A stretch of DNA of 64,000 nucleotides from Steinernema hermaphroditum (lineage: Eukaryota > Nematoda > Chromadorea > Rhabditida > Steinernematidae), in contig CM059621.1 of the NCBI GenBank assembly GCA_030435675.1, positions 3,782,001 to 3,846,000 of the forward strand, given 5' to 3'. The notes under the pieces are model-generated. The model saw nothing but the letters and a program-made list of their open reading frames with translations. It ran no database searches and was not told the origin of the DNA. This document shows positions 46,264-57,462 of the stretch, piece after piece (the stretch's first letter is position 1; each line of letters starts with the position of its first letter). The translations under genes and the position numbers were made by a program.

Positions 46264-49138
46264 CTCTGGAAATCAGTTTGCGATTTGAGAGATTATTAAG
46301 TCACAGAAAGTAGAACACGGGGCAATACTTGACTACACGTATCTCTAAATACATAATATTCCTCGAAAATAACGAGTCGTTCTTTCATGAACATGACATT
46401 ATCAAAAGGCTTCAAAGTACAACTGCTTTTCGAATCGGTAGATTGGACAAATGCAGCTCAATTTTGTGAACCGTTTGAGGAGAGAGAACCAATACTGAGG
46501 GTCCCCGGACACGATCGTCTCGAACTCTAGCTCTTGCACAGTTACAGATTATGAACAATCTATGTTTTATGAGTAAGAACCAGTATGGGGGCCTGCCGTT
46601 TAAGCTAATATTAACCTATAGTTCCACACTAACTGCGTACCAGCTAGTGAGAGAAAATCGGTGGAACTCTTGCGACTGCTACGCTACTAATAATGTCCAA
46701 CACTCAAATATAAGCGTATTTATGGCGTAATAATTGCTAAACGCCTTTTAACACAATTTTAAGGAACTCATTTAAAGACCTGACTGGTGTACTTGTTTCC
46801 GAAAACATCGCTGTTTTCAATATGCGGAATGTCTCCGCTGTGTTGTTTGGCGCTGTGTGTAAATAAAAAGCCGCTTCTCGCAACGAATAGGAAAGAATCA
46901 CAAAGTGATTGACTGGCTGAAACACTAGTTCTTCCGAAGAAAACAAACAGTACAACTTTATTGGTTCAATCAGTCTGCGATGGGTGCGAGGTTCAGTAAG
47001 TGCTACATCAAAATCTTAGACAGGCGGCAATGTGGTTACGAGTTTATCCAGTCTGTAGTGGGATGCTGTCGCGACAAACAATTAAACTAAGTTGGTCCCA
47101 CGGAAACAAGTTATTAGTGCAGCATAATCCGGAAGGCGTAATCAACTTTTCCTTGCTACTGTAATCAACGAAATTTCGCGGGTCAAGCACAAGGGGAAAA
47201 TTTAACACAGTTATCTGAATTTCGTACATAGACAAATTTAAAAATACAGTATAACATTTACGTCTTTAAAAGGAGTTAGCAGACTGATTCTATGCACAAC
47301 GGCGAAAACATACGATAGATTATTAAGGTTTGCATCTTGCGAAGGCAAGGCGCCTGCGGTAAGAATCGAATATGATATGTTCTTCGCTCTTAATATTAGG
47401 CAAGCATTGTCATGCACGGGGTTTAGTAGTTTTTCATGTTTAGTAACTCTTACTTATCAAAACACTAAGGAGTGACACGTTCGTGGAGAAAAGGAACCTA
47501 TTACATGCCGTCGTCAGGTTTTTTCTGCGATTTGTCCCTTACTGTATTTATCCACTTGAACGGTTCCTATCTATCGTATTCTTGGTGGATTGCAGCAACG
47601 CTGGTATACATAATATCGTCTATACATAAAAGGGTGCCAGCAGACCGCGCGCAACAGCATCTACAAGATTTAGCTTCCCGAATCAACGGGACTATGCAAA
47701 CTAATACTGATTATGTTGAGCGAAATGCTTGTCGTTATGGAAATAAAAGTTGTATTTTGTAATTCGCAATTTTCAACTACCCAACCCATTAACATTCGGT
47801 TTAAAAAGGTCACAGTTGTACGTGTCAGACGACAAAGAGCATTCATTACCTATTAGTACATCAGAAGCGTGCTTCAATATTTCGGTGAAACGATGACGAG
47901 ATGCATGCACTACTTAAAAGATAAGAGAAATGTGGACAGTGATTTCATCAGGTTGAAGATAACATCAACCACTACATGTTTTTGTTGTCTGTGAATCACG
48001 GAGTATCTCTAAAGGCGATATAAAACGGATTGAACGCGCATTATGAGTGATCTCATGATTCTGTAGCTTCAGCAAAGCAAAGTGTCGAAGATCAATGCAA
48101 GAACAGCAGATTGAATAGCCGAAGTGTCGTAATTGGAGTACATGTCTAGCTTGTGTTTCCAGGTGTTTCAGGTCTTCTGGGATCCGTCTTTTGTTGAGGC
48201 AGCCTTTGACACAGATCTGTAGGTGTTCCACGAAGTAAGAACTGTTATTTCCATCACATTAAATTGATGAGTCATTTATACAACTGGATATTGAATGGGC
48301 GATGACTACTTACAATTAAGACCCCCTATAGGCCGCTTATCAATTCAATATGGCGGAAATAACACTGGTCCCACGAGCAGTGGAACAGCTGGTCAATGAT
48401 CACGTTATCTTTTGATCTCAATTAGAAAAACAGCCCATCAGATTTCGGGGAAGTATTATTTAGGGAAAATTTACTGACCATTTGGGATAACTTTAAAGTG
48501 CTTTACAAGTGAACAAACCAAGCGAAAACGACTCACGCAAATCAGTCGAAAAATGTTGATCAGACAAAACAAACTTTAATGTTCAGTCAGGGGAATGTAA
48601 CCTCTCAAGTTTACGTTAAGTTTTTTTCGCACATGTGCCTTCGATTAGGAACGGCCACTGCTATGTTTTTGACTTCAAGCGGATTAGTAGCTCACCAACT
48701 GATTTGTTTAATGGTTAATCCACAGAATTGTAGCTATATGTGCTCCCTTTTACAGTTATTGGTTTAAAAATGTGTATAAAAGCAAAGGTTGACCTAATGG
48801 AATCTCAGTTTTCATTTCTGGAATACGCCTGTCATTACGCGTGGAATGCTGTTGGAGTGCATCAACGGTACGAAACTGTCGTCGTACTTAAGGTACTTTT
48901 ATGCATTACAAAAGAGTTATAGGGTGGCGCACAAAAAGGGCATCTAAACATTCTCTAGCTGCCCTTTTACGTCATCCTGTGTTATCTAAGAAGTGTTTGT
49001 TGTAGAAAATAGATGTTTGTGTTTTTCCAAAATATGTTGACTACGGTATTGGTCGAATAATACTGTAGTGAAATGAGTTTAAAATGAAACGGTTGCACAT
49101 CGAACATTTCTTACCATTCATCCGCCCGAATCAGTGGT
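46264..49138. other. 2.9 kb gene-poor region
   Basis: Includes a block near 47050-47110 (GTCGCGACAAACAATTAAAC) resembling one upstream of srx D. ORFs such as 47472-47762 (+) and 47965-48231 (-) have no recognisable domains and are not called. Confidence 0.4.
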
Positions 49139-49335
49139 ATGGATGTCGTGCACGACACCCCATATTGCATAACGAGACATAAATCAGATGGTCGGCCGGT
49201 AGCGAAGGATCTCCTGGCAAGACGGTGGAAGCACGGTTCCCTTGTGTTCCAGGCCTCTGGGCGCTGTGAATATTGTGCTAACCACAACAGACCTTCCGAA
49301 CGGTCTGATCCACTGCTACCGACACAAATGAAAAA
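49139..49335 (+). repeat. R1 family fragment
   Basis: GGCAAGACGGTGGAAGCACG, CCTTGTGTTCCAGGCC and CGACACAAATGAAAAATG match the body and end of R1 (compare 16670-16855). Confidence 0.55.
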
Positions 49336-51162
49336 TGATTTAACTTTGCGCATGGAACCGAAATTAGGTTGTCGGTGTCATTCGGAAAAGGGAGGGAAAA
49401 ATCCAAGGAATAAGTACTATTAAACTTTCGATTGACTGCAGAGACAAATAGGTGAATCTCAGAACAACAATTTAGGCCGTGATCTTTGACGTCAGTTATT
49501 CTAGCATGTTCTCGTTCGAATCGATAGCTTCATACGTAATTGCGAGCTCGGTTGTTTTTAAAGGGCGTCGCATTCGTCATAACCACCTTTGAAGAGCTTA
49601 GTAGTGCTGATCAACTGCTTAGATTAAAGATTATAGCTACAAATGATCCCTTTTCAATTATTTTCGCCCAAAAAATATAAGCAGCTTAGAGTCACTGAAC
49701 AGCTGTACTCGCACAGGATGATTCCTTAACAATAGCTTTTGCCCAATTGCTTGCAACTTTTCCGCTCCTCCACATCCGTTTTATCAGTAAGGTTTTCGCA
49801 GCGCTGCGCTTATGCATGCTAATCGGCTTTCATATCCGATTTGCTCGCTCCTTCAAATTTACTGATGTTCGAATAGTCAGGACTTCTAAAAAAAACCATC
49901 GTATTCTTTCGGTGAAGGGCGTCAAGCGAAGAGCTAGTGATTTGCAACGAACTGCTCTCTGTATATCACTGCGTTCTTATCGCGACCTTTTAGTAGATTA
50001 GAAGAAAAATGTAGAATTTTTGTAGTGTTTTATATGTTCTTTGTGTTGTGGAAGTAATTTAATGTATGATATTGTTGGCGCAGCCCTGTTTAGGTGTGTT
50101 TGACTCTGTTTTTTTTTGGAAAGTTTCGTCCTGTTGTGGAAGATAACGGTTTCGCTTTGTGATGCTGCAGTTGGATCAGGCGATGCTAATCTTTTCTTAT
50201 TCACTGGCCAGTCCTAAAGCCGTTAGGCATCCCATTTTATCTTGGCTTATTAAAGCATAGAAATAGAACATGTATTCACTTTGTAATCCTCGTTTGGCTT
50301 AGGCTCCTGCTTATGACATGTTCCTCGAGATCTTCAAAGCTGGCATCTTGCAATTGCTCTACACGTCTGATCTGCAGCTTATGCCAAAGCATGCCAAACC
50401 ACGTCAATGGCATAAATGCGAAACGGACGGTGGAACAGCAAAAGGAATAACCATACCAGTACTTAAATGTTTTTCACAGTTTTTCATACAACCAGTGGTT
50501 TGGTGGGTTACGTCTAAATTACGATCCGCAGGCTGATCGAACACAAAGTTGGAACAAAATCTTATCTATAACACGGTTATTAAATCGAGGAAGACAATTG
50601 GATGACAAGCAAACTATTTTCTGGACTCTGAAAACCCCATTCAGTGCATCAAAGAGCTGTATACATATATGCAAATGTAGATCAACGGTCGCAGCAGAGG
50701 TTTCTGCAGATGACTAAGAGCGCCCAGTCGTCCACGTATAATCTGAGGCAGGATTGCTATAGTTGTTGATCAATAAAGATCGGATTAGTAAAGGGTAGCA
50801 ACACGGCTCCGTCTTACATGTACATTTTCGTCTTGTTTTTCCCTTCTATCTCTGTGATACATTTTGACATAGATCGGCGCATACGGAACCTTGTACGATA
50901 GCTTACCCCTGCTTTCTAGCGATTTTAGGTATGAAATTTATTTTTCGCTAAATGTTTTTAGTAAATAGCCGAAAAGACGTAATGTTTCTCAATGACTTCC
51001 GACTGGCTGAGTTTCCGTAGAACCTACACTATCGGCGCGCCAGAATGACCGGGTAAGCGATCGTTAAACAGTTAGTAGCCAAATCGCGATATATGCGGAT
51101 TTCATCCAATAAGGCGCGACCACTGCAATGAGACGACAGAATTTGGCTACATGACATAATCG
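49336..51162. other. 1.8 kb gene-poor region
   Basis: AT-rich, short ORFs only. The 84-codon ORF at 49747-50001 (+) is basic and hydrophobic by turns, with no recognised family. Confidence 0.4.
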
Positions 51163-51478
51163 TCATTAAAAAATCGTCATCGACAAAATCGCCATTAAAA
51201 AATAGTCATTGCAAAAATCGTCATTTTGACAAAATCGTCATGCCGTTGTTAAAACTACAGGGCTCGCATTAAATCAACAGTCATAGTCCTAAGCCAAGCC
51301 GGGATTTGCCGAAGCCACCAGGACAATACGACTCGCGCTTCGGACTCGCATAAGTCAATAAACTTTTGCTTAAAATTACGATTTTTGCAAAATGACGATT
51401 TTGGCAAAATGACGATTTTTGTAAAATGACGATTTTTTAGTGATGATTTTCGCAATGGCGATTTTTGAATGATGATTC
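51163..51478. mobile_element. foldback element with AAAATCGTCATT-array termini
   Basis: The left arm is an array of AAAATCGTCATT-like units (51163-51245). The right arm (51370-51478) is the inverse array (AAAATGACGATTTT). The short core (TTAAATCAACAGTCATAGTC, CTAAGCCAAGCCGGGATTTG, CCGAAGCCACC) matches the core of the foldback at 32784-33325, whose arms are unrelated. No ORF of its own. Confidence 0.7.
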
Positions 51479-51529
51479 TGTTGGGTTGCCAGTGAATTTA
51501 AATGGGGCGGAACGTGTTCCGGCGGTAAA

Positions 51530-51750
51530 AGAATTTCCGCACCTCAAGGACTGTCTTGATGCGATGGAAGCGATCTGCGATCTTCAACTAGTACGTCCTT
51601 CCAGTCCTGTTGTACGGCTTCGAAACCTTGTCGCGCACAGAAACATTGAAAATGAAGCTGTCAAGAATGGAACGCCAAAAGGTTGCACTCCGTGTAGTAT
51701 ACAGGAAGGACCAATAGATCCTAGGCGTCGCCACGATGAAAGGCAATAAC
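51530..51750 (+). pseudogene. LINE reverse transcriptase C-terminal scrap
   Basis: One frame reads LLYGFETLSRTETLKMKLSR then MERQKVALRVVYR, the conserved LYG-E-W/T-L segment and following helix found downstream of the palm in non-LTR retrotransposon RTs. It ends at a stop and has no upstream RT, so it is a fragment. It abuts the foldback element. Confidence 0.55.
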
Positions 51751-52181
51751 GAATGGAATTTCGCGTTGAAAATGGCGAAGGGAAGTCCGAAAAAATAGTT
51801 CGGTCGCTAAGAATGGAACCATTTTATCTGGAAGAAATTCTAAATGAATTTGTGCACATTTTGGTTACGGCACTGTTTTCCTTACTCTTGCAAAGTCCAC
51901 AGGAAGCTCAGTATATGACGAGCGAAATGCTCGCTTCACCTCGTTTATAACGTACAGACGGAATAGGGACATAATCTCTCTTTCATTGCTCGGAACACAG
52001 TGTCCCCAGAAAGGTACAATCCGTTCAGTCGGGGGAAGTATGTATCGCGAGGAATACGATCTCACAAGATTAACCTGGCGCGGTGATTATGAGGCATACA
52101 TATTTGTGTACGTCGTCTTCAAAGACGCTGGCTGTCCAACTGCTCTTTATTTACGCATTTAGCTCGACCTATGACAACAAC

Positions 52182-54378
52182 ATGACTGGATCACAGACGT
52201 CGGCGGCTACCGAAGGTACGACGATGATAATCAACAGCCACCAAGGAGTATTGAACAGCTGTCGACATATGTAAAATCTGCTTCAAGGACACCGTCAAAG
52301 GCGTAAATTTCGGATCTTGGTCCTGCTTTGCGTGTGCCGCTTTCTTCCGGCGATCCGTTCGATCTGGCTCACGTTATGACTGCAAAAACAGTCCGGATTC
52401 GTGTCGAGAGACGGCAGTGCGAGGTAAGCGGACGTGCGTGTTCTAGAGAATTTATATTTGCAGATGTTACTGGTACGAACGCGTGCAAAAAATGTCGATT
52501 GGATAGATGCTTCAGAGAAGGGATGGATTCTCGGCGTGAGTTTGCATAAAGTTTCTTGGGAACACAGAAGAGCTGGTTATAAGACTATGACAATGGGTTC
52601 AATTGCCAGCACTTTGATCAGTAATCAATAGCCAGTTACATTCATTCCATAGCAAGATGAACATGGAAGAATCAATATTCAGACCCTTTTTCTTTGAAAC
52701 CGACGAGGCACAGCTATTTTTTAGAAAATCCAATTGATAGAACATCATCTGAGCTTTATAAGTTTCGACATTTAGTCGTTCGAAGTCCAGAGGTTTGTGA
52801 GCTGCCAATTGCTGGCACATCTGCAACGTCACAACAAAAAGCGACACCGTATTTGAGTCCCGAATTGCAAATTGACCAAATGCCAGTACTAAACTCCCTG
52901 CTGGATGCACTTCGAAAACATCGTTACTTTGAGGGAACCGGAAGAGGATCAAACCAGGTAAATAGTCAAAAGGAACTCGTGCCATGGAAACGTTCAGGTT
53001 TACGGCACATCAGAGAAAGGAAGATTCCTATTGAATCGTGAAATTGTGAAACAACGAGAAGCTGAAGAACTTGGCCTTCTACGAGCCGTACTAGCCGATA
53101 CGAATGTCTTTCGTAGTGTGCATCCCGAAAATCTTTCAACACTCATTAAAAACATGTTGCCATTTTATGTAAGTTTTAAAACGAATGCGAGAAACTGCCG
53201 GAGTTGAAGTCCACTCGAAACGCCCCTTTAAGGAAGGTTACTACTGAGCCAACAGGTGCAGGGTCTATATTTTGTTTTCGATATTTAAGGTGCAATATGT
53301 GCGAGTTGCTGAAATATAAACTCCAGGAAGGAGTCATTGACTAACATCAGGTTAACAAAAAGGTGGAGTATGCGTAGCTCATAAGTCATGAGCAATTCCA
53401 TCCGTGTGACACGAATTTGAACCAAAGTCGTATCATACATTGTGTAACACAGGAAGAATCACACATACATCACGTAAATCACGAGCATACCTCAATCGAT
53501 TCAGTTGTATGCTGGCCGTGAATGATGCGCAACTCCTCCTCCACAGTTTACAATTCATTTTTTTACTTTGAATTTACAGACAATAATATGACCCAGCACC
53601 CGCTATGCTAGCAGAATGACCCGGCCTTTAGGGATCGCTTTGTACGCGGGAAACAATAGAACATGTGGCAAGGACATGCTGTTTCCTCTAACCGTCTGCG
53701 CTCAGCAGGCTCGGGCCTGAATTGCGAAACTTTACCGAGTCGACTTCATTGCTTAAAACTCCTTTCCGTTCTAGACCGTTATTCGCACTTTATACTACAA
53801 CTGCCAGTCAGTCGCAGAAACCGGAAGTAGATTCTACTTATTCGGAAATATGTATGTCGACCTATCTCTATGGAAGATAAACATCTATTTGGACTACAAA
53901 ATCCACAGACGACCTTTGCTTCATAGATGGAAGAATCTAACACCAGTATCCAGGTACGAACAATGCCTCCCCAATGATACCTAAAGTGTTGCAGGCGATT
54001 TCTACACTATGCGCTGCGTGTGAAAGCTATTGCAAATGCGTCAGCATCAAGTCTTTTGAGGACCGATGAGGACTTCGCGGCAATGTTTCTCATCTCAGCT
54101 ATACATTCAAGTAAGTTCTTGGTGATATAGTAAAAGAATGAAAGGTGTGCGAAATCATAATCGCGTTTACAGCTTTCAGTATAACATTCATCGTTTCAGA
54201 TAACAACAGAATACACGACGGTGAGGTGGCCGAGACATTGAAGAAAAGAATTTGGCACGAATTCGATCACTACTATGGAACGCAGAGAGGAGATTCGGCT
54301 ATGTGGGGCAACCTCGTTATGTTGTTCAGCAGTGTAGTAAGCACTGCGACCGTATTTGAGAAGTATAATAAAGCATAA
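52182..54378 (+). CDS. nuclear hormone receptor (NHR-2)
   Basis: Predicted nuclear transcription factor of 396 residues. Exons: 52182-52215, 52259-52423, 52464-52535, 52683-52957, 52998-53168, 53775-53953, 53995-54110, 54200-54378; all phases close. The DNA-binding domain starts only about 13 residues from the N-terminus: CKIC, then C-x2-C after 14 residues (NFGSWSCFACAAFFRRSVR). It is followed by YDCKNSPDSC, ACKKC and RLDRCFREGM. The P-box CFACAAFF is of the nematode-expanded type. The ligand-binding domain includes LPFYTVIRTLYYNCQ, AETGSRFYLFGNMYVDLS, DFAAMFLISAIHS and ends in STATVFEKYNKA. Intron 5 is long (606 nt). It is diverged from NHR-1, so the pair is not a recent duplication. Confidence 0.87.
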
Positions 54379-54904
54379 ACTGGTACTGTTTCATTGCTCA
54401 ATGAACGGAGGTACCTCAATCCGCAATGAAGGATCTAAATGCAATCAACAATGATTCAAATGCTTTTAACTTATTTTTTTGAAGTTGATGTTACCCAGTG
54501 GATCAGTAGTTCGTTGTCACAGATGTTGTAAATGACTTCGCATTTCCTTCAATTATAGATCGACCATAGTTCCCAATTCTTCGGCATTAAGCCTTATTTC
54601 TTGAGTTAATGTCTACATAGAGAGTACCTATAGTCATACCGCTTTAAACGCAACACTATTTCGAAATATTTGCAACCATATCGACCTGTGCAGTTAAACA
54701 GAATGACGCACTACGGAAAACGACATCCGTCGCAGTTACGGTATGTCCGTCCACCCATCGGCGTTGAAGCCCAGAGATAACAGCGGATCGCGTTAAGGAG
54801 ATTACGAAAGATTACTGTTAATCACTCGTATTTATTAGCAAAATCCGCTCCCGCTTGAGATATTTTCAGTGCGAAGTGCTTGTTTATTTTTAATTGAGTG
54901 CATT
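54379..54904. other. 3' flank of NHR-2, nothing recognised
   Basis: No supported feature. Confidence 0.4.
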
Positions 54905-55135
54905 TCGTCACGACTTGGATTCCAGAATTAATGGCATTATACCATGCATGACACCGAATAACAGACAAAACAGAGGATGTCTCTTGCAGCCAGCTTCATT
55001 TTTGGCGTAGCGTTTATGCTTAAACGGTCGGTTGCGGCATACTTTACGGGACATGTGGGAATCGTCGCAAATTGCGCGGTACAGACATCAAAGCTCGCAT
55101 CTTCTTCGAGTGTCATTTCCTTACACCCATAGTAA
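54905..55135 (-). repeat. R3 element (diverged copy)
   Basis: The - strand frame has FATIPTCPVKYAATDRLSIN and ATPKMKLAARDILCF, collinear with R3 at 30120 (AIPRCPVKRAVYDRF, DINTTPGMKP, DILCCLFSVSC). The hairpin tail is mostly lost. Confidence 0.65.
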
Positions 55136-55943
55136 TTCATCTTGCACGGCTTAAGCTGCTGATTGAAGGGTGTGAACTCGGTAAACTATGTAAGATATTC
55201 CCGCTTTAACTGGAAGCCCTATCGAATTCAGGAAACATTTGCAGCAAAGGTGACTAAACCCGTTCATCCACCTTATCCTACAAACCGATTTAGCGCAAAG
55301 ATCGCATGGAGAAAATCTCTTTTGCGATCTGTTAAGTGTGTTCAGTTGGAATGTCCCGACGCTTTTCGATTAAATGGACGCACACATATAGATGTATATC
55401 TAGAAGTCTGTATCTAGAAGTAGCAGATCTACCGACTCTATTGACCAGAAATTTTGTCGAGTGCTTCGTTCTCCGCCTAGTTTCAGGCTACTCATCAGTA
55501 TCACGTGATGAACGATTCTTTCCGCGTGCACCTTTGTTCCTAAAGGGCGGGAACCCGTGTGAGAGAAAATCAAATTTTCTTTGGGACTTAAGGCCAATAT
55601 TTAATGCAGACCATTCGGAACAATAAGCGCAGCAATGAGTTGATCTCAATCGAAAATTGCGTGCTCCGTCATGCCTCACATGTCCATATTACATTAAATA
55701 ATCTAGCTTAGAAGAAGAAAGGCATGTAGAAAGAAAAGTGAATCGTGTGGCGAAAAGTGTTGTCGTGGCGGGGCGAGAATTCGGAGGCTTTCACGTTTAT
55801 TACAGAGATCAGAGCGGATGGAGAGCTACAGCCAACGGCAAGCGCTCCCCGGACAAGTAAAGAGGTGACGGAATTTTCAAGGCGTTTTTTTGGACAGTTT
55901 ATCGATGTTACAATATCACATAGCGCCACGACAGTTGATAGTC
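55136..55943. other. intergenic, nothing recognised
   Basis: Several overlapping ORFs of 60-96 codons on both strands with no familiar motif. The 3'UTR of srx F probably lies at the right end. Confidence 0.4.
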
Positions 55944-57222
55944 TCACAGGACATGCACAGGTCGTATTCTTTGAGAGCACAATTGCGAGTAACTTCTAAA
56001 AGGCCGCACTTGACTAGGAGGGCATTTCTTCATTGGAACAACCGAAAAGATGGGTTTCTTTACGATAGACGAATGGCTTGCACCTCGAATCCGCGACACG
56101 ATCTTGCTCCGCACTTCTGGATTGAATAACACAAGCGACAATCTAAGGTGAATATTGAATATACGTCTATTTCGGCAACCGCTTACGCATTGTTTACATA
56201 AGTCAGCAGTAACGCGTTGAACCCGAAAATATGAAGCAGCTTGTTTTCACCGTGGTTTCTGTTATTCGCAAGTACAATGACCAAGGTGGCGAATATCATA
56301 GTAAGGTTTTGAACTGATGTCTTTAAAGTTGTGCTGTCATAGGAAATTGAGTGTCGCTTACCTGAGCGAAGAAACGAATGTCCCTTAAAAATTTCTGGTT
56401 CTCAGCACCCCATTTAAGAATTTTTCTTATGTAGATGATACGGAGAAGCGTGGAGATGTCTATCATCACAGTGCATGTGCAAAGGACGAGACATCCACAG
56501 TTGATGAACGTCCCAACAATTGAATAGTCCCTCGACAGATTAGGCGAGCACTTGACAAAAACGTATTCGTAGAGTTGTGGGCTGTAGCCAATCATGTTGC
56601 ATGGAAAAGCTGAAAATATACACAAAAAAGCTTCTGCTTTCGAACCCCTTTAGGAAAACCTACCGATCAAGAACGATCCAGAGAAGAACACTGCTATCCA
56701 TAGCCTAGCAATGATCTTGAAACACCTATTCCTTGTGAAAAATCTCTTGTAGAAGACAGGGTTGTAAACAGCCATGCATCGATTAAACGAGACAACCGCA
56801 TGCATGAGACATGAACCGGTTGCAAAGATATACGCGAGTATATAAGCCGATATCGCAGGAAGCGGCGACATGTGCCTTGTTTGTCTGAATCTCCATGCAG
56901 AACCGTCTCATCAAAGACTAGCTTACATTAATGTTACTGGAGCACTGTAAGTCGCACCGATGACGTTGACCACAATCTCGCCAAGTGTGCGGCTGGCCCA
57001 GAACCATCCGAATGCATTCCGAAAGATAGTCATTGTTTTGATGAAGAAGATGTTCAGACATCCTAGGGAGATCGCCGAAAGAGAGAGCTAAGAATAAGAG
57101 TGTTAGGAATGTCATGGAGAGCAGATTACCGTCAGCATAATTATACCAATGATGACATCTTCTGAAGTCGCATACCCTCGACCTTGGAGCTCCGACCCAA
57201 AGACGAAAGTTGATGAATTCAT
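55944..57222 (-). CDS. Srx-family 7TM chemoreceptor (srx F)
   Basis: Predicted GPCR of 351 residues. Exons on the - strand: 57222-57130, 57087-56927, 56884-56664, 56609-56362, 56320-56187, 56142-55944. It has the intron after FFAQ but none after YIRK, as in srx A and B. Motifs: NSSTFVFGSELQGRG, RNAFGWFWASRTLGE (Arg replaces the usual His), FNRCMAVYNPVFYKRFFT, PCNMIGYSPQLYEYVF, LFNPEVRSK. The tail is long and basic. The start MNSSTF is taken by alignment to srx A/C. Upstream Mets in frame (to 57336) would add a leader unlike the others and cross an acceptor-like site. Confidence 0.84.
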
Positions 57223-57429
57223 GCTATGTCCGGCAACATCACTTATCTGAAATGACCCGTATTCGTGGCGACACTTGCTCACATACATAGTACTTCTGAC
57301 ATTTGTTTCAAATAGCATATGTGACGTGGAATGCATAGCTCACCTCGTTGACCTTTGCACTTATAGTGTTCTACTCGAGTAAAAACATGAATTTTGTGGG
57401 AGATGAAGCCAAAATGATGGACTTATATA

Positions 57430-57462
57430 CACTGCTGTGCAAAAATACAAGGACACCATGAG
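57430..57462 (+). mobile_element. solo Tc1-like terminal repeat
   Basis: TA followed by CACTGCTGTGCAAAAATACA and AGGACACC has the layout of a Tc1-family end (compare 37529). No matching inverted end or transposase was found nearby, so it is a lone or broken end. Confidence 0.35.

Noticed and set aside
51163..51478. CRISPR-like or satellite array
   Set aside because: Units are short, variable and inverted about a core, with no unique spacers, and the genome is eukaryotic. It fits a foldback element better.
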